64,000 nt of DNA from Bromus sterilis (lineage: Eukaryota > Streptophyta > Magnoliopsida > Poales > Poaceae), in NCBI GenBank assembly GCA_950022295.1, contig OX465595.1:68718770-68782769 (forward strand). The letters are read 5' to 3'. Each line of letters starts with the position of its first letter. The stretch's first letter is position 1. This document shows, piece by piece, positions 1 through 11,733 of the stretch. The notes under the pieces were generated by a model, which did not search any database, was not told the origin of the DNA, and saw nothing but the letters and a program-made list of their open reading frames with translations. The position numbers and the translations under genes were made by a program.

Positions 1-1707
1 GACAACTGCTGCTACAAGTGCAAGAAACCAGGTCACTACATTGCTGATTTCCCTCTGTGGGAAGCTGAGAACAAATCAAAGCATTCGCTCAGAGACTCCT
101 CAACCAAGTCCCACAGATCTTCCAGAAGCCATGAGTCCAAGAGATATGATTCCAGTTTGAGAAGAGATAAGAAGAAAGATTCTGATGATGACAAGAGGAA
201 GAAGTATCACAAGAAGCGTGAGGGTTCTTCATCGAAGAATCACTCGTCTCGGTGAAGCAGCTCTCACCGTGCCAAGGCCTATCTGGGAAAGGAGATGAAC
301 TCTGAAGACGAAGCCTCTGGGTCCGAAGCTGAATCAGGCTCAAGGTCTGGGTCTGGGTCCGAATCAGATGGTGTTGCTGGTTTGACATTCGCTTCAGCAG
401 ATGCTTCAACCAAAGCATCGAGCTCATTCTTCACCAACAACAGTAGTGAAGATGAAACTCCTGCATATTGCTTCATGGCCAAGGCGAATGTATCTTCATC
501 AAAATCTAACTATGATACTTCTGATTGTTCCTCATATGATAGTGATTTGAAGATAAGCTATGCTAAACTTGCTAAAATTGCTTCAATCCAACAAGATGAA
601 CTTGATTCGCTAAGAAAAACTATTAATAAATCAGAAACTTTGTTGATCGATGAGATAGAGAAAGGTCAAACTTTGACTAATGAGCATGCAACTCTGAAGG
701 AAAAGTTTGAAGAATTATCCTCTCGGCATGATCTTCTTTCAGTTGATTATGAGAAGCTCACCTATGAATTTCTTCAGAGGAAAATGGCTCTCGAAAGACT
801 GAAAGAGGCTCATGAAGAGTTGGAAAATGTCAATCTCACTCTCATGGCTCAACAAGGTTCTGAAGCAAATCATAAAACTGATTCACCTTGCTTAACTTGT
901 CTGGAACGAAGCAAAACTGATTCCAAAGGCAAAGCTCTTATTATTATTGATGATACTAATGCCTCAGATGAGGAAAATCCTGCTGTTACCGAGGAACTCC
1001 TCAGGTTGAAAAACTTATTTGAAACAGGCATGTTCAAAAGTGTGCAAGGTCACCAATATCTTTGTGACATCCTGAGGAAGGCTCTCCTTCACAGGAACCC
1101 CAGGAATGAGGGTGTTGGTTTCAAAAGAAAGATAAACCCTGAGCAGTATCCTAAGAATGTTTGGGTCCTAGCGAAGGAGAACCCCATTGACATTGCTAAC
1201 CTTTCAGGTTTCATCTGCAAAATGAACAAAGCCATTGTGGATGAATCACTTGATTCAGACTACAAACTCAGTAAAGATGAACAGGGAAAGGTTACTGCTG
1301 AGTATGTTGGTACTCCTCCTATGAATGGCTTCTATAAGAGGCAGATATGGGTGCAGAAAGCACTTGTGGAAAAACTTCCTGCTAACCATACTATGCAGGG
1401 AAAGCCTTCGGTACCGCCGAATCATTTCTATTCTCTAGAAACGAGAAATGATTCACTGGTGCCTGAATCAAATGTTCCGCAGAAGCAATACTATCGCACT
1501 GGTCGTTATACTTATCGTCCTCATGATAACAATACTAAGATTGCATATGCTCATTCTTATCCTAACCATTCGCAGAGGACTTACATTTATGATGTACTTG
1601 ATGGTACACCGAAGCAATACACTCCTGTTCGCTTTAATATTGCTTCAACCAGTTCTTCAACATCTTCTCAGTCACCTGCTCGTTTGTGGGTGGTTAAGAA
1701 GAACTAA
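1..1707 (+). pseudogene. copia gag, C-terminal part (degenerate)
   Basis: Frame 1 is open from the window edge except for a TGA at 253-255, and ends at a TAA at 1705-1707. It starts in a CCHC zinc knuckle (C-YK-C-KKPG-H-YIAD) whose last Cys is replaced by Phe (TTC at 49-51), so RNA binding by nucleocapsid is probably lost. A basic Ser/Lys/Asp-rich stretch, an acidic Ser-rich segment (from about 295) and a long heptad-like region (about 560-850, probable coiled coil) follow. In an intact copia element gag would run on into protease. Here the in-frame stop and a frameshift near 1740-1748 separate them. A loss of about 7 nt at a direct repeat of GGATCAT would explain the shift, but this is a guess. 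Confidence 0.75.
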
Positions 1708-1748
1708 TTCTTCTACAGGGCTATGTCTCCGGTGGATCCGAATGGATC

Positions 1749-3338
1749 ATGGATAGTGGTTGCACAAATCATATGACCGGAGACAAGGAGTTATTCACCG
1801 AAGAAAAACTATCTCAATCTTCTCAGAAGTACATTACCTTCGGTGATAACAACAAGGGTAAAGTTTTAGGTTTGGGTAAGGTTGCCATATCGAAAGATAA
1901 GCACATTGACAAGGTTATGTTAGTCCAATCCCTTGGATATAATCATATGTCTATTTCGAAGTTATGCGATATGGGTATGCTTGTTCTATTTTCTGCTTCG
2001 CGTTGCGTTGTTTTTTCGCAGGATGACCATACGTTTGTCTTCGAGGGTTACCGAAAAGGAGATTTATACATCGTTGATTTTTCTTCGGGCCCTGCCATAT
2101 CCACATGCTTAATGGCAAAAGCTTCATCTGGTTGGTTATGGCATCGAAGACTTGGTCATGCAGGGATGAGAAATCTTCGTAATCTAGTGAAGAAGAATCA
2201 TGTTATTGTCCTTAGCGAAGTAAAATTCGATAAGGATCGTCTCTGTAGTGCCTGTGAAGCTGGTAAAATTACGAAGAAACATCATTCAGCGAAGACTATC
2301 ATGACTACTACTCGTCCTCTTGAATTGCTTCATATGGATCTTTTTGGTCCTAAAAATTATGCAAGTCTGGGAGGAAACAAATATGGTCTTGTTATTGTTG
2401 ATGATTTCTCTCATTATACTTGGGTTTTCTTTTTGGATGACAAGAGAAAAGTTGTTGAAATCTTCAAGTCATTCGCTAAGAGAGGTCAAACCGAATATGA
2501 ATTATCTCTGAAGCATATCCGAAGTGATAATGGAACTGAATTAAAAAACACTCATATTGAAGATTTTCTTGATGATCATGGTTTTACACATGAGTTCTCT
2601 GCTGGTTACACACCTCAACAGAATGGTGTTGTTGAAAGGAAGAATAGAACTCTTATTGAGATGTCCAGAACCATGCTTGCTGAATACAAGACTCCTATTA
2701 GGTTCTGGGCCGAAGCAATAAACACTGCTTGTCATATCATCAACAAGGTTTACCTTCACAAATTTCTGAATAAAACTTCACATGAGCTTATCACTGGTAA
2801 CAAACCAAATGTTTCATATCTTAGGGTATTTGGTGCTCCTTGCTTTATTAGAGATATGAATCATAGCTCCAAATTTGCCCCTAAGGCACATGAAGGTTTT
2901 CTTTTAGGTTATGGCTCAAACTCTCACACTTACAGGGTGTATAACTCTCACTTTGGGATAGTTATGGAAACTGTAAATGTTAGGTTTGATGAAACTAATG
3001 GCTCTCAAAAAGAGCATTTGCCTCATGATCTAGATGAACCACCTCTTGATGAAGTGATCAGGTCCATGGCTATTGGAGAGATTCGCCCTGTTGACGCTAA
3101 TCCTCGTCAAGCTAATAGGGATGATGATGATCCAATGTTCCCACACATAGCCCGGGGCGCTGGAGATCAACATCCTGAAGCTAATGATGAACAGGACGAA
3201 GAAGAGCAAGGGAACGAAGAAAATGCTAACCCTGAAGGAAATGCTGAAGCTGAAGGTGAAGCAGACACTGAAGCTGAAGTTGATCCTGAAGCAGAAGCTG
3301 AGCCTGAAGAAAATGGTTCAACCTTATCACGAGTTTGA
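1749..3338 (+). pseudogene. copia protease, GAG-pre-integrase and integrase
   Basis: The frame opens with the aspartic protease motif MDSGCTNHMTG (active Asp at 1752-1754). It continues through the zinc-binding GAG-pre-integrase region (WHRRLGHAG, with CSAC downstream) into an rve integrase core with the D, D, E triad visible in HMDLFGP (about 2331), RSDNGTE (about 2523) and NGVVERKN (about 2625). An acidic Glu/Ala-rich linker (about 3160-3320) leads towards RT. The frame is broken by TGA at 3336-3338, probably from CGA. The codon at 1749 is the first Met in the frame; in the intact element this region would be part of one polyprotein. Confidence 0.85.
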
Positions 3339-4809
3339 AGAACAGTTGATGTTGATTCGATCCTTGAAGAAATTCAACAACCAGGTCGTCCCACAACTCG
3401 TTCTCGTACTCGTTTGGCTAACTTCTGTGGAAAAGTTTCATTTGTCTCCATGCTAGAACCTTCAAAGTTTGATGAAGCTATGAAGGACCCAGGTTGGTTA
3501 ACTGCTATGCTCGAAGAACTTAACCAGTTCGAGTGAAACAAAGTCTGGTCCTTAGTTGATAGACCTGATCCCACGAAGCACAACATCATTGGTACAAAGT
3601 GGATTTTTCGCAACAAGCAAGATGAAGACGGTATAGTGGTAAGAAACAAAGCACGACTGGTAGCACAAGGCTACACCTAAATCGAAGAAGAAGTGTATGT
3701 TATGCAGCCTCCAGGTTTTGAAGACCCAAAGAAAGCCGACATGGTGTACAGGTTGCACAAGGCCCTCTATGGGTTGAAGCAAGCACCTCGTGCTTGGTAC
3801 GACACATTGAAGGACTTCCTTCTGAAGAAAGGCTTCGAACTAGGAACAACTGACCCAACACTTTTCACTCGATCTTATAATGGTGACTTGTTTGTATGTC
3901 AAATATATGTAGATGATATTATTTTTGGCTGCACTAACACTGAAATCAGCGAAGAATTTGCCAAAATGATGTCGAAGAAATATGAGATGTCGATGATGGG
4001 TGAGCTGAAGTTTTTCCTTGGACTTCAAATCTGTCAACAGAAGAATGGCACCTTTATTTCTCAAGAAAAATATCTCAAGGATTTCCTGAAGAAGTTTGGT
4101 CTCACTGATTGCAAAACCATTAAGACTCCAATGCCTACCAATGGCTTCTTAGATGCAGATGAGAAGGGCAAAGCCTTCGACCAGAAGAAATATCGGTCTA
4201 TGATTGGATCTCTTTTATATCTTTGTGCATCTAGACCTGACATTATGCTTTCAGTATGTATTTGTGCTTGTTTTCAGGCCAATCCAAAGGAATCACATCA
4301 TACTGCTGTAAAGCGAATTCTTCGGTATCTTGCTCACACACTAACCTTGGGCTTGTGGTATCCCAAGGGAGCTCAGTTTGATCTTATTGGCAATTCTGAT
4401 TCAGACTGGGCTGGTGATCGTGTGGATAGGAAATCAACTTCAGGGACTTGTCATTTCCTTGGAAGGTCACTTGTGTGTTGGGCTTCAAAGAAGAAAAATT
4501 GTGTCTCAATATCTACTGCTGAAGCCGAATACATTGCTGCCGGGTCATGCTGTACTCAGATTCTGTGGCTGAAGCAAACGCTGAAGGATTATGGTATTCA
4601 TGTGAAGAAAATTCCCCTTCTATGTGATAATGAGAGTGCAATCAAAATTGCTCACAATCCTGTGCAGCACTCTCGCACGAAGCATATTGACACGCCATCA
4701 TTTTCTTCATGATAATGTTAAGCGTGAAGATATTGTTATAAGTCATGTCAGAACTGAAGATCAACTGGCTGACATATTTACGAATCCATTGGATGAGAAA
4801 AGGTTTTGA
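3339..4809 (+). pseudogene. copia reverse transcriptase and RNase H (deleted, frameshifted)
   Basis: The frame continues from integrase with TGA at 3535 (Trp expected) and TAA at 3678 (Gln expected). At about 3682-3692 the protein jumps from the start of RT straight to VYVMQPPGFED. A block of roughly 45-55 residues present in other copia RTs, including the first catalytic Asp, is therefore missing. Downstream, LYGLKQAPRAWYD, the YVDD box (about 3906) and RNase H motifs (SDSDWAGD, AEAEYIAA) are kept. Near 4690 a 2-nt loss shifts the frame, and the last 40 residues up to the TGA at 4807-4809 are in another frame. The enzyme cannot be functional. Confidence 0.85.
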
Positions 4810-5316
4810 GCGTTAAGGTGTGAGCTCAATATATTGGACTCACGCAATGTACTGTAAGACCGAACCTTTACTCCTGTATATATTCATTTACTTCGTTGCC
4901 TACCTATTTGGTTTCGTTGTTTGATTTTGCTTCGTTTATTTCATTTCATTTCGCTTGGACCTAGTCCTCTATGCTTATCACCTTTTGCTTCATTTGGTTT
5001 TTCTTCGAGGTGATAAGTTTTGGACCCTACCCCTTCTGTTCATCTTCTTTCCTATTCTGTCTGTCCAAAGTGGTTGAGCACAATTGAAACGGAAAGTATT
5101 TATCTTCGAACATCATTGAGTTCTGAATCAAATGCTTCCAATTTTTTATCGAAGTTTTACTCAAGTCGAGGACATATTCTTCGGTCGTTGAGATCCCGTC
5201 AAATCCGGGTCGTTGAGATTTTCTCGCGATTCGCCACGAAATCCTCGCCGTAGAATCCAGAGAGACGATCACTGGGAGCCGTCCGATCAGATCTGACAAC
5301 TCCTGTCAGACCTTCC

Positions 5317-5323
5317 TATATAA
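5317..5323 (+). promoter_or_regulatory. internal TATA box for the copia extra ORF (putative)
   Basis: TATATAA sits about 590 bp upstream of the extra ORF's ATG and about 25-35 bp before a pyrimidine-rich, UTR-like stretch. It is independent of the LTR promoter. A TATA by chance is possible in AT-rich DNA, but the flanking sequence here is GC-balanced, which makes it more credible. Confidence 0.4.
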
Positions 5324-5888
5324 GGCATCCAACCCCAGCGAATCCAACCATCCACTTCATTCTCATCTCTCTGGAACCCATCTCTCCCGAGCGCACCACC
5401 GAGCTCTTCGTCCCCGTCGCTGTTCTCGCCGCTTCGCTGCCGGAAGAGCGCCATCGTGGACTTCGCGCCGCCGTGGAGCTTCTTCTGCACTCGTCGTCGC
5501 CGTAGCTGCTCGACGCCACCGAGTTAGGGTACGCCGAGCCTCGATCCAAACTCTGTCTTCATCTGTTCTTCCGTTTCCAGACTGGATCCGAGTTCTTAGG
5601 TTGTTTTTGGGATATTTCCTTAGGTTTCTTTGATCCGTTGGATCGTTGCTCCGTTGGGAAACCTGTTTCTGCTAGCAAAAGGTTCCTATCTCGATTCAGG
5701 TTAGAAGTTAGGGTTTGAGACTATCTGTTCTGTGTTAGGGTTTCAGTTCATCTTGGATGAGGTTAAGTCTAGCTCAGAACAGACTAGAATCATCACCCTT
5801 ATTCATCACTGAATCTCTTGTCAAAACCTTGTGTTTTTTTATCGAAAATTTTGCTGGTGCTCATTCCATACTTTCCTTTTTCCCTCGC

Positions 5889-5909
5889 TGCCTTTTTGCT
5901 TTTCACAGG
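5889..5909 (+). promoter_or_regulatory. 3' splice acceptor before extra ORF (putative)
   Basis: A pyrimidine tract (CCTTTTTGCTTTTCACAG) ends in CAG one base before the ATG at 5910. This fits expression of the env-position ORF from a spliced mRNA. Confidence 0.4.
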
Positions 5910-8900
5910 ATGTCTGAGGAGTTAGGCTTCGGGAATGAGTCCCCAAATCTTGACCACATCAACGAAGCAGAACAGTCTGCTCCTAAGAAGAAAGGTGGCA
6001 GAACAAAGGAAACTAACAATGCCAGAGGCATCCACGAATCCATTCGCCGTGAACTAGGGTATGACACGCCTCCTGAAGAAACCAAGGATCAACGCAAGAT
6101 TCGCTTGCAAAACATTCGCCGGTACTGGGCAATCCGCTGATACAAGTACAAAAGCATTCCTGACTGGAAGTGGGCCATGCAATTTGCCTTCAGTCCACCC
6201 TATCAATATACTTCGGCCATGTGCAGTCAGTACACCGAAGAAAATCGTCATTTATACTACCCAGTTCCACCCAAGCTCCCTCACCCCAATACCCTTAAGA
6301 CCCCTGATGATTATCCAGAAGAGCAAGAGCGATTGAGAATTGTTGCTGAGAAGAAGAGACTCAAGGAAGCCAAGAAAGCCGCCAAGTTGGCTGAAGCTGA
6401 AGCCCATGAATTTGGGCCTAGCTCGAAGAAAAAGAGGAAACTCAAGAAGAAATTAACTTCTCCTCCTCATGCTTCCACAGATGATGAAGAGCAAGCTAGA
6501 CAAGAACAAGCTGCTCTGGAAGATTCGCTAAAGGACGAATCAAATGCTGCTGACAACGAATCTGAATCTGAAGCAGATGATGAATCGGATCCTGCTCCCC
6601 CCAAGAAGCAAAGGCTTCGGATTCCTTTGAAGAAGAAGCCAGGAGAAATACGTGCTACTAAGGGAATTAAAATTCAAGACCCCAAGGACAAGCCCTCTGC
6701 TCGCCCCACCATTGATTTATCAAACCTGGTGGTTGCGAAGCCCTTGGCCTCCAAGCCACCGGCTGATGATCTTAACACTGAGAGGCGCTCGAAGCAGAGG
6801 CATGACCCTACCAAGCAACAATCTGCAAAGGCTTCTGCACCTACGAATCCCAAGCAGTCTGCCCCACCAAACCCTTCGGCGAAGCGAAAGCTCACTGAAG
6901 AAGAATTGAGACAGAAAGACCTCGCCGAGGCACTTGAGCGCAACATTCTTGCCAGAAGCTCTGCAGAAAAGAAGAAAGCAGATGAGGATGCCGCCAGAAA
7001 GCAAAAGGAGTTGGACTCCGCCAGATTGGCTGCAGAGAAGGCTGAGACGAAGCGCAAGCTCGCCAAAGCCGAAAAGAATGAAGAGAAAGCTTCCGCTGAA
7101 GCTAAACAGCTGGTTGAGCATGGAGCTAAACGCAAGGCATCTCTAGAAGGCCTCAGGACAAAGAAAGCTGAGAAAGCGGCTAGGGCAAGTCGGAAGAAGC
7201 CCGTTGTTGATATGACTCCCCCCACTGAAGCTATTCCATCGAAGCAGAAAGGCATATCTCTGCCTGAAGCTCATGCTGAAGCTGATCGCCATAGTGAACA
7301 TCAGTTCCCTGACCCTCATGAAGGCGAACTATGGGATCAGTTGGGCATCACTGAAGCCCTTTGGGAAAAATGTGCTGCTGAAGAGCCTGAAGCTGTTGAT
7401 CTCGGTGAAGTTTATATTTCAAGCTCCATCGAAGCAATGATCTCCACAATGATCAGTCAGCTGAAGGATTTGCATTCTAGAGATAGATCAGAAGTTGCAA
7501 AGATTCACAACTATCAGAAGCGCGCTGAAACTGAACCAGATGAAGAATTCAAACAGCACGCTCTGAAATTACTTCAGCAAGTAACTGACGTCAACACCAC
7601 CACCAAGGACAACATCAAAATCTTCAGAGGCAAAGTTAAGGCCGCTGTTGATGAAATGGTGAAGACCCATAATGCATCCATTATGGAAAGAGATTCGCGG
7701 AAGCGCAAGGCTTCGCCCGAAGCTGAACCAGTCGTTGCACAACCATCGGCTGCCAAGCCTACCGCTTCAAAGGCTTCAGGTCCTTCACCCAAGAAGAAAA
7801 CCACAAAAAAGCGGAAGGTTACTTTGGCTTCAGCTGCTGACATGGACACTAGTGTTGAGCAGCCGAAGGAAACTCCTGAAGCAGTTCCCACTCCTACTCC
7901 GAAGCCAAATCCATCCCAGCCCATACCAAAACCTTCAGCTCCACCCACCAAAACTCCCACACCTCCTCCTACCAGAACCACCCCAAACCAACTCCACCAC
8001 AAAGAGCTCCTACCCCAACTCCAACACATGCACGAACTCCCGCATCCATTCCACCCCGTGCACCCACACCCATTCGTGCTCCAACCCCCGCACCACAAAG
8101 GATTCCCACTCCACCAGCTGCTCCCGCACCACCTCCATCACCTCCCCATGAAGCACATGCACCCTCTCCAACCCACTCCCGAACCCGAGATTTCCCCCTG
8201 CCAGAACCGCTCAAGACTCCGAATGAAATGTGCCTTGCAACGAAGCACATGAAGATGAAGATGAACAAGTTCAGATACTGAATCTGTCGCAAGAGCAAGC
8301 GCTTATAGTCACTCAATATGCTGGCCCTTCTAGAACCAATCAAATTGCTCCTCTGCAAAGGTTTCGTGCACATTCGCGCCCCTGCCAAGACACCCAGCTT
8401 GAGTCAAATTACCCTCGTGAAACTTTTCCTATCTTCAAGGGCGCTGGTTATTCTTCAAGGCATGGTCCGGATTTCAACTTAGAACAGCATCAGAAGCGCC
8501 ACCGTTTCTTTGGTGTCAGTCCGTATGCTTCAGATCGCACGGCAGATGATCTTCGCTTTTGGACTGCAGAGCAACAAATCCTATACACCAAAGTCTTCTG
8601 TCAGCAAGGAGTTCTGTTTAGGCACAAATATCTGGATATGCGAAGTCTTTCCACTGCCACTTTCTTTCAGAACATCACCGAAACAATTGAGAATCAGAAT
8701 CTGACTCGGTTGTTTGCTTTAAGCACTCCCTTCAATTCTGAACTCATCAAGCAATTCTATGCCACTCTTTATGTTTCGGGTGATGCCAATGAACACAGCT
8801 CATGGACGCTGGAATGGATGATCCAAGGCAAAGTCTTCAGAATGACCTCTGCCGAATTCATGGAGATTGTCAATATTCCAAGGCATTCTGGAGTCCAAGA

Positions 8901-10011
8901 AAAGATTCACTTAGAACCTGATCTGGCTGAAGAAGAATGTGCTACTCTGTTGGATCCTGAAGTCTCTGCAACCTATTTACCTGAAAACATTCGCCCGAAG
9001 CATTTGAACTTCATCTCCAGGACTTGGTTCTACATATTGTCCAACTCTTTGATCCCATTGAGTAATGCTTCGGAAGAATCGAACCTTTATACAGAGACAA
9101 GGCATGCAGTAATGAAGCTCACTCATGGTCTCATCTTTGACTTTGAAGACTGCTTCATTAGGAACTTGCTTCATGCAGCAGAGCTACCTTTCACACTGAA
9201 ACCTTATGCTCCCTGGCTGCAAGTTGTCTGTGATTATGGCAGGAACGAAGACTTTGTGGCTCGCCATCATCCAAAGCTTTTCCTTCCACCAGTGCATGAC
9301 ACTTTGGCATTGCTGAGGAAACCCAATGATCCTTTTGCCACATATGTTGGTGTGCTCCATGAAGTCAATGAGCGAAACTTATCAAAGAAATTTCATAAAG
9401 ACTGCCACCACTTTGAAGTTAATCTTCGGTCGCAGCAAATGCTCGAAAATTACATTGAAGCCAATCAGCGCCAGATGCAATTTCTTACTGATGAGATAAA
9501 CAGAGTTGGCAACATTGCACTCAATAAAAATCAGTATTTGCGTGTTCTCAAACGTCATTCCTGGAAGGGGCTCCGGAAATTCAAATCTGTCAAAGGCCTT
9601 CGTAAAGATCGCATCTACAAAGAGTATGAGCACCTCCAGCGAAACTTTTCCCGTGATGATACTGTTGACCGCCAGAATCAGAATATCCCTCCCCTGCACA
9701 AGATTGCTGAAGTTTTCTTCGTCAATGAACCAGAACCCATCAGGCTTGACACCGTCTCTGGCAATGACTCCATCACATCCAAAGACGACGACGGCCTCGA
9801 CGACAGCGACCTCGACATCAACCTCATCACCCAGACGCGCCACGAAGAAATTTCTACGTCTTCTTCCGAAGAAGAATCCTCTGGCGATAATTCTTCGTCT
9901 GATGAGTCTTCGTCAAGGTCAGCTTCGTCAATCCTCTTGAACCTCTTCCCAACCTTTTGTCCAATCATTGAAAAAAAGGGGGGGGGGAATGAAGGCGCAT
10001 CGATGAGTTAG
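5910..10011 (+). pseudogene. env-position extra ORF of SIRE/Maximus-like copia
   Basis: The ATG at 5910 opens a protein of about 1,350 codons, now broken by TGA at 6138-6140 (Arg expected) and by two frameshifts in a proline-rich linker (near 7985 and near 8230). The N-terminal part (to about 7200) is very rich in Lys, Glu and Ala and probably forms a long coiled coil with several basic clusters resembling nuclear localisation signals. A Pro/Thr/Ala-rich linker (about 7870-8220) follows, then a globular region (8300-9600) with FFGVSPYASDRTADDLRFW and WMIQGKVFRMTSAEFM, and an acidic Ser/Asp/Glu tail. No signal peptide or membrane segment is visible, so an envelope role is unsupported. Function unknown. 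The second copia element (minus strand, 63494-64000) carries the end of a similar ORF. Confidence 0.7.
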
Positions 10012-10474
10012 ATTTGCATCAGGGAAAGGGTTTTTGCTATTTTATTTTGCTTCGTTTGGTTAAGTTACAACAAACATTCCATTCTCTTCGATTTGGTTGT
10101 AACTTAAGTTTAACTTCGGTCCTGCTACTCCTGTGCTACGCTTAAGTTTTAATAACCCCTTTGCTTGCAAGTATTGCTTCGTATCTTCTATCTTGCAGGT
10201 GGTTATTATTTTCGAAGTCACAGGTCATTGGAAGCAATTGCATACATTCCTGGATATATATCTTCAAATGCAATTGTATTCGCTAAGATATTGTTTTGCT
10301 CTCCACCGAAGAAATTTCCTTCAAGAATTAACTTCGATTATATAAATCTTCGACGCTTGCATTCAGGGGGAGCCAAAAAATTCATATCTTAGAGTTTGTC
10401 CCATTACTTCACAAAAACTTCAATATCTTTTATCGATGCCTATTTTGTCAACAATAGTCCAAAAAGGGGGAGAT
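10012..10474 (+). other. copia 3' untranslated spacer
   Basis: Non-coding, AT-rich, between the extra ORF and the 3' LTR. It contains eight CTTCG/CGAAG pentamers, far above chance for 463 bp. It ends in a polypurine tract. Confidence 0.6.
10461..10473 (+). promoter_or_regulatory. polypurine tract (plus-strand primer)
   Basis: AAAAAGGGGGAGA lies immediately before the TG that opens the 3' LTR. This is the usual place and composition for priming plus-strand DNA synthesis, and it fixes the LTR start at 10475. Confidence 0.85.
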
Positions 10475-11733
10475 TGTAAGAGCAAAGTTTTTCCCCCGTG
10501 TGTTTTGGATATTTTTGGACAAGACAATAGAGGAACTAACAATGTTTTCTAGTGTAAACAGTTGAATAGGTTCCTGAAGGACAAGCTATGTGATAAAGCT
10601 TCAGGGAAGGTTTTCAAGTTATGGAAGCATTACCCCCTGAGCGAAGCTTAATCACGGAGGATGACCCCCAAAAATGAAGGTGTCCTGAAGCTCAAGTCAT
10701 TGAAGGAAATGAAGAAGACGGCGCAAGACTTAGATGTTTTTGTGTAGTTCTTTTTTGGTTCTTTAAGTCATAGGACAAACCGTACTATCAAGAGGGGTCT
10801 TTAGTTTGTGGACACCGAAGTCATTGAGAAAATGCTCAGATCAAATCCAAACCAAGTGAGAAGCCTGAGCGAAGAAATCTCATGTGCACTGAGTTAAGTT
10901 TCAGTAGCAAAGACTTCGTTCTTTGGCTTCTGAAGCAGAACTAAGTCCGTGAGTCAGCTTTACTTGTTCCTCAAGTAAAGTTGCGCAGTGATGACAAATC
11001 CGACCGTTGTGGACACGTGTCAAGCTATCACCTCGGGTTAACTTGGTCATTCCGCACCTCGGGATCGCCAACTATAAATACGTCGCCCCCTCCTCCATTT
11101 GCGGGTGGCTTCTCTAAGAATATTCCCGAGAGAGACTGAAGAGAGCACCCCAAAAACGCCATCGAAGCAAAACCCAAAATCCAGAATACTGAAGCCTAAG
11201 TCCCATTGATCTGAGTAGATTCGAGATGACTTAGGTGAAAGCTTACTAGCCTTTTTATCTTGGAGAACTGCAATTCTCCTAGACGGTTAGAGTGTTGTTC
11301 TTCAGAGAGCGAAGAGTAATTGTCGCCTCGAAGTCCAGTTTGTCAAAGGTTTCGGTGATTTCTTCAATAATCAACCACGAGTGAAGAACTGACCAAGCTC
11401 AAGGAGTTTGGTGCAGTGGAGCAACGGACGGAGAGATATTTGCTCCAGGTGTTCAATCACCAGTCCCTCCAACCAGACGTAGCGCTTTGCAGAGCGTGAA
11501 CTGGTCGAACAAACATCGCCGAGTCCCAGTTCGTTTTACTTCAAGCATTTACCTTCAGTATTGCATTTGCTTCACAGTTATGCTTCAATGTGTTTTGATT
11601 CACTGCATTTAGTTTTGCTTCCAGTTTTACTTCGCTATTCCGCCTTACTTATGCTTCACTTCAATAGTTTCAGTCGAAATTTTTGAAGTGATCATTCACC
11701 CCCTCCCCCTCTGATCACATACTTGGACTCTCA
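10475..11733 (+). repeat. 3' LTR of copia element
   Basis: Begins TGTAAGAGC right after the purine tract. It has a TATA box about 600 bp in and ends after a C-rich stretch typical of SIRE/Maximus LTRs. The end is placed at 11733 (GGACTCTCA) because the neighbouring Athila RT frame stops making sense left of it, and because the length (1259 bp) then matches the second copia LTR (1290 bp). An end at 11717 (TGATCA) is possible. The target duplication would be 11734-11738, which cannot be checked because the other end lies outside the window. Confidence 0.75.
11073..11080 (+). promoter_or_regulatory. LTR TATA box (copia 1)
   Basis: TATAAATA about 600 bp into the LTR, followed by a C-rich start region. 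The position matches the TATA box of the minus-strand copia LTR (about 575 bp in). Confidence 0.6.

Larger units (their letters stand above)
4810..5909 (+). other. copia spacer between pol and the extra ORF, looks like a gene leader
   Basis: No supported protein lies here. The first half is AT-rich. At about 5185 and 5210 there is a direct repeat of GTCGTTGAGAT. A TATA box follows at 5317, then a C-rich stretch resembling a plant 5' UTR (5340-5530), a T-rich stretch with several possible splice donors (for example CAG-GTTAGA near 5698), and a splice-acceptor-like end directly before the next ATG. The layout suggests a promoter and leader intron for the downstream ORF. Confidence 0.55.
1..11733 (+). 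mobile_element. Ty1/copia retrotransposon, SIRE/Maximus-like, 5' end outside window
   Basis: Gene order is gag, protease, integrase, RT and RNase H, which is the copia order, followed by a very long extra ORF in the env position, a purine tract and a 3' LTR. The extra ORF and the LTR end of the type ATTCACCCCC-CTCT are typical of the SIRE/Maximus lineage. The 5' LTR and most of gag lie left of the window. Several stops, frameshifts and an RT deletion show it is dead. It abuts an Athila-like element inside that element's RT gene, so it probably inserted there. The family name is an inference from layout, not from a database match. Confidence 0.85.

Noticed and set aside
6674..7255. Minus-strand ORFs of 193 and 133 aa (6674-7255, 6720-7121)
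   Set aside because: Antisense shadows of the Lys/Glu/Ala-rich coiled-coil region of the copia extra ORF.
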